From positions 35,435,048 to 35,499,047 of the forward strand of contig OW285240.1 in the NCBI GenBank assembly GCA_935421215.2: a DNA stretch of 64,000 nucleotides. The letters run 5' to 3'. The notes under the pieces were generated by a model, which had not been told where the DNA came from, ran no database searches, and saw nothing but the letters and a program-made list of their open reading frames with translations. This stretch comes from Melolontha melolontha. Lineage: Eukaryota; Arthropoda; Insecta; Coleoptera; Scarabaeidae. Position numbers and translations under genes: made by a program. Positions 46,764 through 58,130 of this stretch are shown piece by piece; positions within the stretch are counted from its first letter, which is position 1; every line of letters begins with the position of its first letter.

Positions 46764-48823
46764 CAGGGGTGCTCAGACTTTTAGGCATTGACATCTACCA
46801 CAAAACATTTAGATGAGGAGCGATCGACACGTATGACTAGCGACTACTAGGAGTAGCCTGGTTACAATAAAAAAAACAGATTTATGAAAATAATTTACTG
46901 CAATTACTTATAATATATGAAATACCAAGTATATAGTTGTATAAGTGAAACGTCTAATAAAATTGCAACGTCAATCTCTGCTTTCATTTATAATTTAGAT
47001 GTTGATGTATGGCACTACATATCATCCACAAACTTATCGAGGGACGGTTCATAATTACCGAGTGCCAACCGCAGGCAAGCTGAGAGATGTTCGTCAGTTA
47101 GTCGATTGCGATATTTTGTTTTAACAATTTTCATTTCTGAAAATGCAGACTCGCACATGTTAATCCGAGGAATCCTGTTAACTGAAGAGATATTTATTTT
47201 AAACAAGGATATTTGTTATCGGATATGAAAGACCAAAACTTAGCATCAGTTGTTTTGGCTTTGAGATGTATATCTCCAATTATCTGCAATACCTAATTTT
47301 GTACTGAAAAGATCTCCATATTGAAAGTGTTTGATATTTCAGTAGCAATTTCTTCAACGTCTTAACCAAAAAATGGATAAGCGATGAAAGTTACAATATC
47401 CGTCGGTTGCTTAAAATCAGAGAAGCGTCCTTCAAATTCACTCAGAATGCTTCTTAGTTGTGTCTTGTAGTTGCCATAATTTGAATTAGAACTTGCCGTT
47501 CTTTTGAAAGCTGGAAAATTTGTAAAGTCCTTTTTGTTTAGCTTCTTAATCAACAGCTTCAATTTATTTATAAAAGCGTTTGTTGCGCTAACCATATCGA
47601 TAATGGTTTTATTTTTTTCCTGTAGTTCCAAATTAATGATATTCAAATGATTTGTCACATCCAATAGGAAAGCTAAATTACCGGGCCATTTCTCATTTTT
47701 AAGTATCTCAGTGCAGTCACCTCGTTCGTCAAGAAAAGAAATGATTTCAGGTAATAGTTCTTGAAATCTCTTGAAAAATTTTCCGCCGTTCATCTTATGT
47801 TGGTAAAAAGAAGTAAATCTGTGTGCTCAGCAGAGTCGTTAGCTTCCAATTGCACTTTGCAGAGGTGTCGTTGCAACCTTCGCCCACGGAATGAATTCAC
47901 GATCTTTGTGGCAATATCTACGACATCATTCATATTTAGTATTTTTGAACATAGAACTTGCTGATGAATGATGCAATGGAATGCGAACAACAATAGTAAG
48001 TCTTGGTTAGTTCGACACAATGCAACAAATCCAATTTTATTGCCTGTCATTGATGGTGCTCCATCAGTTGTAATGGACACAAGTTTGTAAATAGGTAGCT
48101 CATATTGTATATTGTATTGCATATAAATTTAAGAAAACTTTGAAAAATATCTTCTCTGTGAGTTCTTTTTTTCAGAGGCAGCAACGTTAACAATTCTTCT
48201 TTAGCCCACATATCAGAAAATACCATTCGAATTAAAATACATAATTGAGCGGTATCAGTCATATCGGTGGACTCAAACTGCAAAGAAAATTATGTATATT
48301 CGATATCATTTTTTAGTTTAGATTCCAAATCTATTTGTATTTATAACTTCGATACGTCTAGTAACAGTTTGGCGAGATAATTGAACATATTTGATAGCAG
48401 ATATAATCTCTGTTTTATTTTTGAAGTCATCAAATAATACATTCGCCGCTTCAACAAATGATTCTTTTACTGCCGCTCCAGCTTCTTACGTTTTAATTTT
48501 TTCGCCACACTCATTTTGAATTTAGGATATTACGTGTCGTTCAGATACTCAGTTATGACACTTATGACTGGTATAGTGTCGCGTCGTCGCGGAGTTTTAT
48601 ATAAAACTGACTAATTCGAGAAGAATCGGGAAGGCTCGCCGAACGTTACGCAGTTGCATTGCCTCGGGAGTCTCGCAAATTCCAATGAGAGACAGAGACG
48701 GCCTAGAGTTTACGTTCAAAAAAACTCGAATATGTGAAGTGATTATTTTTATTTCTTCGTGATCGACTCCAAAATCTATCGCGATCGACCGGTCGATCGC
48801 AATCGACCGTTTAGGCACCCCTG
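46764..48823 (-). mobile_element. Full-length hAT element, 2,060 bp
   Basis: The left end begins caggggtgctcag and the right end, read inward, begins caggggtgcctaa. These are short terminal inverted repeats with the CAGGGGTG start typical of this hAT group. The flanking octamers cttgaaat (46756-46763) and ctttaaat (48824-48831) match at 7 of 8 positions, as an aged 8-bp target duplication. One transposase relic fills most of the interior. Confidence 0.85.
46990..48520 (-). pseudogene. hAT transposase (ZBED/GTF2IRD2-like), decayed
   Basis: From the N-terminal side: EIISAIKYVQLSRQTVTRRI near 48370-48440; FESTDMTDTAQLCILIRMVF near 48220-48280 with the first Asp; VSITTDGAPSMTGNKIGFVA near 48020-48080 with the second Asp; FHCIIHQQVLCSKILNMNDV; then the frame at 47362-47793 with the long linker (LDVTNHLNIINLELQEKNKT). 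The C-terminal dimerisation block MCESAFSEMKIVKTKYRNRL is at 47080-47150. A BED-type finger is not visible. Frameshifts separate all blocks. Confidence 0.85.
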
Positions 48824-48929
48824 CTTTAAATGAATAAATTTAGCAAAGATGAGTTATTTAAATCCAACTTATCGTTAAGTAAAATTTGTTATTATCATTA
48901 ATTGGTGTTGCAGACACTTCTTGGTGAAA

Positions 48930-49130
48930 CATTTTAGTAACTGAGTTAATTAAATATTGAGAATAAAACACTTATATTTCACTGGTTTTATTAATTCTAA
49001 CTTAGGTTTCGGCTGTTGTACCATTATCAAAGAGATCTTTAAATCTAGATTTGAAACATATATATAAATATGCTGTTTACTTTGATTTCAAAAATGAGCT
49101 GCAATTATCAAACGTGAATCGTTACAAACA
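48930..49130 (-). mobile_element. Penelope-type terminal fragment D
   Basis: A single, non-palindromic remnant with aaaacacttatatttcac like the other termini, and a degenerate ribozyme-like motif at 48996-49034 (minus: TCT, core TTGATAA, short stem II, GAAA, octamer-like ACCTAAGT, AGA). The TTGATAA core is the same variant as in element B. Boundaries were not determined. Confidence 0.45.
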
Positions 49131-49344
49131 CATATTTATTGTTTAGAATCTTATGGAATGTTCTCAGGGTTTTTATTTTCAAAAGGGGTTCTTTCCAACT
49201 AGACCTAGCATTCAATGTAATAAGGAGAGAAACAATACGATAGGATATCAAATTTAATTTATTGTTCATAACATGCAAAAAAATACATTATTTTTTTTAA
49301 CATGATCAACAAATAGAGTTTTCCAATACGTTCGTGATTCACCA

Positions 49345-49830
49345 AAAGTTAACGTTTAATGTAGTCTTATGCAGCATCGTGTTATCGGCCCTTTCATGTT
49401 TGTAGAAAACAGGATTACAGGTATTATTTATTTGGACATGTTAGAAATGTATGTGTTCCCTGAAGTTGAAGAAATTGAAAGGGAAAAGAGCATTAATGTC
49501 ATTTTCCAGCAGGCTGGAGTTCCATGTCACTACAGCCTAATGTCCAAGAAGCTCTCAACAGAAGATTTCCCGACAATTGTATTGGGAGGAATGGTCCTGT
49601 CTTGTAGCCACCTAGAAGTCCAGATTTGATGCCATCAAATTTTTTCTTTTGGAGCTATGTTAAGAACCTTGTTTATTCTGAAAAAAATCGTGACCTACAG
49701 CATCTGAGAGAAGAATCAAGGTAGCAATTTCAAATGTGACTCCTGAAGTCTTTCAGAACACCTGGAGGGAGGTAGATTATCGGCTAGATGTCCGCGGTGC
49801 GACGAGGTAGCTCACATTGAAACTTTTTAG
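49345..49830 (+). pseudogene. Tc1/mariner-superfamily transposase C-terminal fragment
   Basis: The frame at 49369-49629 reads HRVIGPFMFVENRITGIIYL, then INVIFQQAGVPCHYSL, where QQDGAPPHF is usual, so the second catalytic Asp is Ala. After a frame change come LMPSNFFFWSYVKNLVYSEK (third-Asp block with Asp to Asn) and a C-terminal part with VTPEVFQNTWREVDYRLDVR near 49740-49795. The N-terminal half is missing. Confidence 0.7.
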
Positions 49831-49987
49831 ATGGGATGAAAAAATTTAAGATTTGCTGCGGCTTTTGATGTACAAATAAATATTCTACCATTTATATTAA
49901 GATTTTTATTTCGTTTGAAAAGACACCTTTTTCGACGACCTATATAACTATATTGGCTTCCATAAAGTTCCATTCTAAAAGAAATAA

Positions 49988-50430
49988 TTACTTCCAATAA
50001 CTATTTGCGATTCCACATACAGGTTCTGGTCCTATGAACTTCCTATTAGTACCTTCTTTGGCCAGTTCGTCGGCTATCTCATTGGCTTTTAATCCCTCAT
50101 GTCCTGGCACCCATATCAGCCACACAGTATTGTCTTGTGCAAGTTTATTGAGGACCTGTTTACAATATTTCACCAGCTTAGACCTGGTAGATGGGTTCAT
50201 AATGGCTTTAATAGCTGCCTGACTATCAGTTATTATGTTGATCTTTATGTTTGCGCAGCCGGCTTCCCGAATTTCCTCGGCGCAGGCTGCAACGGCAAAC
50301 AATTCGGCCTGGAAAACCATAGTATGTTCCCCTGACGCATCGATATCTTCCTTCTAGGGCACATTTCGCATATGACTGCACCTGCCCCCTGACTAGATTG
50401 TGATCCATCCGTGTACCAGGTGCCGACACC
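49988..50430 (-). pseudogene. LINE RNase H domain
   Basis: TWYTDGSQSSQGAGAV near 50385-50425 carries the first Asp. QAELFAVAACAEEI has the Glu, NIITDSQAAIKAIMN the second Asp, and GLKANEIADELAKEGT the fourth. All four catalytic positions survive, although a frameshift near 50330 separates the first from the rest. Confidence 0.85.
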
Positions 50431-50545
50431 ACAATCGCTCGAACAACTTTTGCCTGTTCCCTGGTCGGTATAAATATGTTCAGATTAGCTGTAAGCATAA
50501 TCTCAGGTGCCATACTGAATGGCTTCCTACAACCTTATTAGGACA

Positions 50546-52547
50546 CTATATGTCATTGGCCTTCAGCCTCAGGGTCGCAGCCTTTGCCTCCGCATTTACG
50601 AATAGTTCCATCGGAGGGAGACCCACGATGGCCTCTATGGAAGCGGTTCCCGTGCTGTTCATATCTCCCGTGATTCCCAACAGAACCTGTCGCTGGAGAT
50701 TCGTGAGGAGCCCAACCCACGATGTCCACCCGGTCCTCCTCCACCAGACAACTGCTCCATAGGTAATCGTTGGTCTTACTACTGCTGTGTATAACCAGTG
50801 TACCACATTTGGTTTTAGTCCCCAAGTCTTGCCAACAGCTCCTCTGCATCTCCAGAAGGGCTGCGTCGCCCTTTCTGCCACTTTAACTAGGTGTCTGCTC
50901 CAATTAAATTTCGCATCAAGTGTTATGCCTAGATACTTCACTTCATTGGTTAGTTCTAACTCTTGTCCAAACAGCCTTACGCTACCCAGATCATTTAGTT
51001 TTCTCATGTTGGTAAAGGCTACCAACTTGCTTTTTTTGAGGATTGACAGTTAATCCCTCCTCAAAGCACCATCTTCCCACAATTCGCAGAGTATTTCGCA
51101 TGATGCTAGCCACTGTCCCCGGGAATTTCCCCTGGGACATTATGACAAAGTCATCGGCGAACCCCTGTGTTCATATTCCCTGGTCATTTAATGTCCTGAG
51201 GAGATTATCCACTACTACTCCTTGAGGACACCCCTTTGTTGTCCTCTTGGGGATCGTTTTGTTTTGCATTTGGGCATGAACTGCTCTGCTACGCAGCATG
51301 TTATGAACCCAGTTGCATGTGGTGCTTATTATTTTTCGATCTCTTAAAGATCGAATAATGGAAGACGTCGAGGTGTTATCGAAAGCTCCCTCTATGTCTA
51401 AGAAAACTGCAAGTGTAATTTCCTTGTAGTGTAGACTCCTTTCGAGCCCTCTCACCAGGCTATGCCGGGCACCCTCACCTGATTTTCATATCTGGTATGC
51501 ACGTTGCAGTGGTTGTAAAGGAGATCTATTCAGAGCCCCTTCTTTAATATTTAAATATATCATTTCTTCCATAATCTTCAACATAAAAGAGGTAAGAGTA
51601 ATAGGTCTAAATGATTTAGGGTGGGTATATGTTCCTTTTCCGGGCTTCGGAGTAAACACTACCCTAGTTTCTCTCCATGCCCTAGGGATATAACCCACAG
51701 CATGGCTAGACTTGAATATCTCCAATAGAGGACCCATAACTTCCACAATTCCCTCTTGAAGGAGCTTGGAAAACACTCCGTCTGGTCCTGCGGATTTATA
51801 TGGTTCAAACGATCCTATCGCCCATCTAATTAAATGGGGCTTGAAGATCTCGTTTGATATCTTCCAATCATTCCTAGTCGCCCTCCAAGAGGTGACAACT
51901 TGATTGGTATCACAATCATCCATACGCTCCGAATCTGGAAAGTGTAGCCACAGAAGATACTCTAAAGTCTCTTCCACGGTACTGGTACACCTCCTGTCCG
52001 AATTTTGTATAAATCTAATTGCGTTGGAAGGACCTTTTTTGAGAATTCTGTTAATTCTGGCCATGTCAGGAACACCTTCGATGTCCTCACAGAATTTTCT
52101 CCAGGCCTTCCTTTTGCTCTCTTTGATTTTATCATTGTATTTATTGAGGAGAGCCTTGTAGGATTCCAAATTACCTGTTTTCTTCGTCCTATTAAATGAC
52201 CAGCGAATTTCTTTCCTTAAATTGGTTAACTCTGTATTCCACCAGGCAGCCCGCCTAGCTATAAGGCGCTCCCTAAGGGGACAGTGATTTTCATAGCAGG
52301 AAAGAATGGTCCGTTGCAACCATTCAAAAGCCAACTCCAGCTCTTCCACATTCCCTATTCTAACAGAGATATTTCGGGTTGGAGCTAACAGGTCTTCCTT
52401 GTAAGAGCCACAGTCTGTTCTCTTGGGATCCCTATATAGTCTGGGTTCTGTTAAATCTGTATATAATTCATAGCGGGTATACGCATGATCAGAGAGCAAC
52501 GGCTCGTCGGATACATGCCACCCCCTTACAATATCCCGTGTTCCCAA
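50546..52547 (-). pseudogene. LINE reverse transcriptase domain
   Basis: The frame at 51486-52547 (353 codons) holds the linker and fingers (KSAGPDGVFSKLLQEGI, TPKPGKGTYTHPKSFRPITL). The frame at 51171-51455 has VFLDIEGAFDNTS with a catalytic Asp, and GCPQGVVVDNLL, where about nine residues of the GCPQGGVLSP-type motif are deleted. Next is GFADDFVIMSQ near 51140-51170 with the catalytic FADD. The frame at 50546-51025 carries the thumb (LTNEVKYLGITLDAKFNWSR). Confidence 0.85.
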
Positions 52548-53180
52548 CGTGCATATGGTTACATCTATAAATTATTCCCACCTTGATGTCTTAAATGTCG
52601 GTTTATCACCTTGTTTCAGTCAGTCAAGTTCAGTACCACCGAAATAGCTAAAGAGAGATTTACCCCTATAATTGTTATCCTTGCTGCCCCAAGCCTTATG
52701 ATGAGCATTAGTATCTGCGCCGATAATCAATTCCAGATTGCTTTTACTGGTATATGCCACCAAGGCCTCAAGATCAGGCCCTCGTAGCTCTGGAGAGTCA
52801 ATGGGTAGGTATAGAGACGCAATTGTCGTCTCCAATATCCCCCATCGACACTGAGTCTGATCCTGGCTGTCGTCATGTCCCCACTGCATAGCTCCATGAT
52901 AGGCATCACGTCCAGGTCGGCTCTGAAACAGATACAAGTTCTAATTTTAGTGTTTCTGGTGCACCAACCAACAGCTCGCTTCCCTTAATCCGTAGTCCTC
53001 CCACCTTAGCTCTACTTATTCATAGCTCTTTGATGAGGAGGATATCGATATCTTTAGCCAGTGTCCTTTGACAAAGTGCCGCTGTGGTTTTCTGTGATTT
53101 TCTTATGTTGAAGATTTATTTGGAGAATCTTCAACATTTTGACGCTTAAAAGTTGATGCCTGAGATTCTCCTAAACTACC
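52540..53180 (-). pseudogene. LINE apurinic-type endonuclease domain
   Basis: Begins near 53150 with KILQINLQHKK. Then come ASLYLPIDSPELRGPDLEAL (52745-52840), LELIIGADTNAHHKAWGSKD with the catalytic GADxNAHH block, and the C-terminal VSDEPLLSDH block at about 52475-52520 with the conserved S-D-H. Stops near 52620 and a gap to 52547 break it. Confidence 0.8.
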
Positions 53181-53191
53181 CTCATCCTGCA

Positions 53192-53895
53192 TCAACGGTT
53201 TCTGGTCTTTACAAAGCTAGCCCTCTGAAAGCGATAGTAAGGTCTCCAATCAGTCCTCACCAACGTTTCCTCAGACTCCTTGTCTATCCGAAGGCCCACA
53301 TGTAGGTCATTTTCGGAAAACCTGGAACGGAGGGTAATCCGTCGGTCCACTTTAAGCCCTGGATTTTGAATCTCGAGTCTTTCCAAGCCCACTGTCAGAT
53401 CCTCTTTTTTAGTCTCTGGCAGAAACGCTAAAACTCGTTGCTGTTTTGGCAGCTCCTCGTTCTTCACGAGTTTCCAAACAGTTTCCTTTTCCAAGTAATC
53501 TCTCGTAGTATTGAACGAGTCCTCATCTGCACAGGTGACTCCGTAGTAGCCGTCCATAAGACGGGAGGATTCAAACCTCGGCGCCTTCTGTACCCTATCT
53601 ATGACCATCATCATAATATCTGAGTTTTTACCTCTTGTATAGCTCCTACGTTTCCTTCAGTCACTATGCTGACCGGATGGTCCTTAGGAACTATTGCAGC
53701 CCTAATACCTTTCAGAGCTGCTTTGTAACTCACTCCCGAAGCGGAAAACTTCGTGCGGTTAGTTACTTTAACCTCTGGGGCGCCCTTAGCCGACGCGGTT
53801 CGCTTAACGGCCCCTGTTGGTTTAGGTTCTCCCTGAGGTTCTTTTTGGAAAAGGGGGAGTCTTATTTTACTCGTGTCCACCCCATGTTTCCTCAT
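53192..53895 (-). pseudogene. LINE ORF1 with DUF4780-like domain
   Basis: Starts at 53895 (MRKHGVDTSKIRLP) with a basic, Pro/Lys-rich N-terminal region. A frameshift near 53615 leads into the DUF4780-like part (YYGVTCADEDSFNTTRDYLE, LPKQQRVLAFLPETKKEDLT, ERLEIQNPGLKVDRR). The role in the family is taken to be nucleic-acid binding in the retrotransposition particle, by analogy with other LINE ORF1 proteins. Confidence 0.7.
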
Positions 53896-53900
53896 CTTCT

Positions 53901-55092
53901 TTAATTTATTTCTTTGTGCCCAGGAAATATGTTTTCTCTCCTTGGGTTCACAACGTTCTCAGTTTCAGTTTCAGACAAGGCTAGTAAATAAACTTTATAA
54001 GCTGTAATGAACTTTACTTTGGCAACAGAAGATGTCGCTGTTCATAGAAATAAATGCCTCGCCCTTTAGTAGTAAAACCTAGTGTAGACGGTAGGCCATC
54101 ATTTTTGTAATAAACAGTTAAAGATTAAGTATTCTGTTAAAGCTAACAATCTTACATTTAGCAATAGTTAGGTGCAATTTTGTTCAAAGTAAACCATTCT
54201 TCTAGGATCGCGTTAATCAACTTTGAATTCGAATTTACCGCAGTTGAAGCTTTCAACTAACTTAGGAACTTAGAAACTTCGACGGCTATTATCTCAGATT
54301 ACCTACAAGTATTTTTTCACTCGTACAACAGCCCGAATCGGGCTGGCATGGGCTTGCCTACAGGACCTCCTGATTTATAGTTTTGTCATATACCCGCAAA
54401 ACTACCACCAATACTACGTAGTTAATATATTAATATATTAGATATTATGAAAGTGCTAAAGACTGTATTATCATTTCGTCGCTATAATGAGTTAATTAAC
54501 ACGATATTTGGCGAATTTATAAATAATAGGGGAAAGTATTCATACTTCCACAAGCGGTTCAAAAAGAAAGAATTGATGAGAACTCTAACATATGAGATTG
54601 AAAGACATATTTCAACTTTCTCCGTTTAAATGAAACACGTAACTAATTAATAATATTATTATAATATTAATAATAATACGATAATTAATTATCGTAAAAC
54701 TACATTTTTTATATATTGTGTGCTAGAGTACCTGCCGTTTGTAAATGATAAAATAGCATCATTAATAAAAGAAATATAGGAGAGTTCGATTCTATCTGGC
54801 CGCGTAAGATGGGCATTATATAATTCTTTATTTCAACAATCCATCACTTTGGCTTTGATGTCATTTTTTTCTATTAAACCGGAAGCTAGCCTAAATCCGA
54901 TGATGGAAGACCCCGATCAATAAGTTAAAAGAATAGACTTTTGAAATGATACAGTGAAAATAAGAAGAGAGTTTAATTTAAATGAAAAAGCACAATTTTA
55001 ATTGACTTAAAACTCTGTTATAATAGCAAAAAATCGGCGCTCTCGATTAACGAAACGAATAAGAAGTAAATCAAAAAGAACATAATTACAAC
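53901..55092. other. Unassigned stretch, possibly LINE 5' UTR then AT-rich DNA
   Basis: About 53900-54420 is GC-richer and could be the 5' UTR of the LINE. The rest is AT-rich. A basic 60-codon frame at 54447-54629 is unrecognised. Confidence 0.4.
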
Positions 55093-55183
55093 ATTCAATA
55101 AAATGTAATGAAACATATATGCAAAATACATATCCGTAACTGTAAACATGGACAAACACCTCGTATTTTTAGCATTTACTTCT

Positions 55184-55227
55184 GTTCAATACATATGTTT
55201 CAGCCATCTAGGCCTCATCGGTTGAAC
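55184..55227 (-). ncRNA. Hammerhead-like motif, core CCGATGA (element E, left)
   Basis: Minus strand: GTTCAA, CCGATGA, stem II GGCC with GGCT, GAAA, octamer ACATATGT, A, TTGAAC. Stem I is 6 bp and perfect. The only departure from the core is C in place of U4. Confidence 0.65.
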
Positions 55228-55599
55228 TAGTGAAGCAATGTATATACAAATTAATACAGATCTGTTAAACAACGGATCTGTATCTGTATCTACATTTACG
55301 CTAAAATCGTCTCCAAGCCATAACCAGTTTCGTTCTATCAGGCGACACCAATTTAATCAGTGACATCTGACGGAAGAAAGCGACTAGGCCAGAAAAGGCG
55401 ACCTTCCGCTCGAATAGCAAGGCTATTACGAAAAAGCGGAAAAATACGTATATTGGTGCTGTCCATTAACACGCGCCAGATGGCGGTAAATATACAAAAA
55501 AGGGATATTTATCAATACGTTTTGCACGTATTACGCGGTTGTTATATAATGAAACAGATATGCAAAATACATACAATTTGTATATACATTGCTTCACTA

Positions 55600-55643
55600 G
55601 TTCAACCGATGAGGCCTAGATGGCTGAAACATATGTATTGAAC
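55600..55643 (+). ncRNA. Hammerhead-like motif, core CCGATGA (element E, first direct copy)
   Basis: Identical in all parts to the left-arm copy, including C for U4 and the self-complementary octamer. Confidence 0.65.
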
Positions 55644-56040
55644 AGAAGTAAATGCTAAAAATACGAGGTGTTTGTCCATGTTTACAGTTACGGATATGTA
55701 CTTTGCATATCTGTTTCATTATATAACAACCGCGTAATACGTGCAAAACGTATTGATAAATATCCCTTTTTTGTATATTTACCGCCATCTGGCGCGTGTT
55801 AATGGACAGCACCAATATACGTATTTTTCCGCTTTTTCGTAATAGCCTTGCTATTCGAGCGGAAGGTCGCCTTTTCTGGCCTAGTCGCTTTCTTCCGTCA
55901 GATGTCACTGATTAAATTGGTGTCGCCTGATAGAACGAAACTGGTTATGGCTTGGAGACGATTTTAGCGTAAATGTAGATACAGATACAGATCCGTTGTT
56001 TAACAGATCTGTATTAATTTGTATATACATTGCTTCACTA

Positions 56041-56084
56041 GTTCAACCGATGAGGCCTAGATGGCTGAAACATATGTATTGAAC
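56041..56084 (+). ncRNA. Hammerhead-like motif, core CCGATGA (element E, second direct copy)
   Basis: Same sequence as 55600-55643. Cleavage at both direct copies would release a 441-nt monomer. Confidence 0.65.
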
Positions 56085-56230
56085 AGAAGTAAATGCTAAA
56101 AATACGAGGTGTTTGTCCATATTTACAGTTACGGATATGTATTTTGCATATCTGTTTCATTATATAACAACCGCGTAATACGTGCAAAACGTATTGATAA
56201 ATATCCCTTTTTTGTATATTCAATAAAATG

Positions 56231-57060
56231 ATTTAATTATTTTTTAGGCTCTACAAAAAATTTATAATTCGTAGAAAAATTACTTAATTAAAATTGAGTT
56301 TTTCAATATTAGATTATTTACAATCTCATCTAAGAATATTAAATGTAAGGAAACATGTGGTCACACACCTGATCGCCTAGCTCCTGAAGCTACCGGTGAC
56401 GACATAAAGTGGCATAATTCACCTTCAAAACTACATACAATTTGGTATTAATATTCTTACGTTATCTTAACTGCATTGAACGTAAAACAGAGTCACGATA
56501 AAAATAGAGAAGATTATGTTGGTGTTTAACCACACCTGACGCAGATTGTATTGTCTGCGCTAGTTTTTCGAACAGGATCTTATGTTCATATCTTGTTAAG
56601 GTTATAGACGCTTTAGTTACCCAATTTTGGCGATAAAGAGACCGATTTCTTTCTCAGTAGGAAGTCGTTGATGGAGCTAACTCAATTAAATATCGAATCC
56701 GAGAAAGATATCTTCCTGTCCAAGCATGTGTAACTGCTTGTAGAGGAAGAACTGCTAAAAAGCGCTATGGAAATTACTATACCTAAGAGCCTAAACTTCG
56801 TGATAAACGTTAAACATAAAAAAAAATATAAGGAAAATGGAATCTTTGTAATCTATGTAATCTTTGTAATATACACCTGCGCGCATAAAAATCGGCCCAC
56901 CGTAAACTTGAGATTTTAACTATATTTTGTTTCGTATCTATATCACGGATAAAAAAAATATATATATTGTTTGAAAGACAATTTGATATGCTATGATATG
57001 AGTAAAAATTTAATGAAATTTATTTCGACTTCTTAAACTTAAAATTGTGAAATAAATACA
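56231..57060. other. Unassigned stretch; possible Tc1 terminus near 56880
   Basis: Mostly AT-rich. Around 56875-56910 the sequence acacctgcgcgcataaaa resembles an outer end of the following Tc1 relic, but the matching inverted repeat on the other side was not found. Confidence 0.4.
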
Positions 57061-57104
57061 AGAAACAAATTATAATTTTTATTACTTAAACTAACAACTA
57101 ATTT

Positions 57105-58115
57105 TTAATAATGGGTATGACCTCGTCTTACCCTAATATCTGTCATACGATTAGGCATAGATATAATCAAGTTCGATATTGTTTCTTGTAGAATATCAAC
57201 CCAATCTTCTTCTACTGCAACAATAAGCTCTGGGATCGAGGTCGGGGCACTAGGTCTAGCAGTAATTCTTCGTTTTAGCTCATCCCATCCATGTTCGACC
57301 GGATTAATGCCGAGATTGCATGCTGGCCAATCCATATCCCGAAAATCGATTTCTGTAATGTAATTTTGCACTGTTCTTGCGGTGCGCGCCTTAGCATTTT
57401 CCCGCATAAAAATAAATTCCTCTCAAATGTAGTCGACGTAAGATACCACATGAATTGCTAAATCTCCTCGATGTACCTAGCGCCCGTTAACCATCTTCTC
57501 CCGTGACCACAGCCAGTTCCTACGGATGAGAACTGAGTTGGTTCGTATTCCCATAGAAATTGCAACCCAGATCATACAGGAACTACGTTTATAAGCATTC
57601 CGCTCTACAATTCAGCATTCTGAAAATCTCTCTCTTGGCCTCAGGTTGCTGCCATAGAGGCATATCTTGGCCTAGTCTGAGAATAAAACAGACCCCCATT
57701 GTTCCACTGTCCAATTCAGATGCTCCCGTTCAAAACGCGGGCGTGCTTTACGATGAGTTGTGGTAATTTTTTGACGAAGTTCAGGTGTTTTATAAGTCAG
57801 ATTACATTCCTTTAGGCTTCATCTTACTGTCTACTGACGACTAATTGCCACACCTTGTTTTTCACGGAGCTGTTGCTGAACTTGAACCACATTAAGGTGA
57901 CGATTTCTTAATGTTGTTGACACAACAAAGAGGTCATTACGATCCGTTGTATGTTGCTTTCTGTCGGTTCCAGGTCGCCTATGAAAGGATCCAGTCTTCT
58001 CATAACATTGGTACATTCTTGGAACAGCTGCGCGTGTCATTTTCAGTTGTTGAGCAACAAGCTCGCCGATTAAGTCATTTTCGATTAAAGCAATTACTTG
58101 GACGGCTCTTTAGGG
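57105..58115 (-). pseudogene. Tc1-family transposase, decayed (DD34E)
   Basis: Minus strand from about 58110: a helix-turn-helix part (VIALIENDLIGELVAQQLKM, YQCYEKTGSFHRRPGTDRKQ, LRNRHLNVVQVQQQL). Then WTVEQWGSVLFSD with a stop where the Glu of SDE is expected. The frame at 57105-57407 begins RENAKARTARTVQNYITEI, where the QDNARPHTAR block has lost its Asp, and continues DWPACNLGINPVEHGWDELK, which keeps the third-position Glu. The C-terminal block SMPNRMTDIRVRRGHTHY is intact. Several frameshifts separate the parts. Confidence 0.85.
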
Positions 58116-58130
58116 TGAACTAACACACTT

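Larger units (their letters stand above)
49985..53900 (-). pseudogene. R1/I-group LINE with DUF4780 ORF1, nearly complete, 3'-truncated
   Basis: One element read leftwards: ORF1 (53192-53895), endonuclease (about 52540-53180), reverse transcriptase (about 50546-52540) and RNase H (49988-50430). Frameshifts and small deletions break both ORFs. The sequence stops shortly after the RNase H domain (ANSYWK, then stop), before the C-terminal region seen in the 17.8-18.5 kb relative. Loss at the 3' end rather than the 5' end is unusual for a LINE and points to a later deletion. GC content is clearly higher than the surrounding DNA. Confidence 0.85.
55106..56217. mobile_element. Palindromic ribozyme element E with 441-bp tandem unit
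   Basis: The 13-bp direct repeat attcaataaaatg lies at 55093-55105 and 56218-56230. The left part (to about 55570) is the reverse complement of the right part. The right part itself contains two direct copies of the ribozyme region, 441 bp apart (55606 and 56047), the second copy being cut off by the right edge. No protein domain is recognisable, although an open frame is mirrored in both arms (55360-55641 plus, 55597-55908 minus). The layout is that of a retrozyme or a Penelope-type terminal-repeat multimer. Confidence 0.8.
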
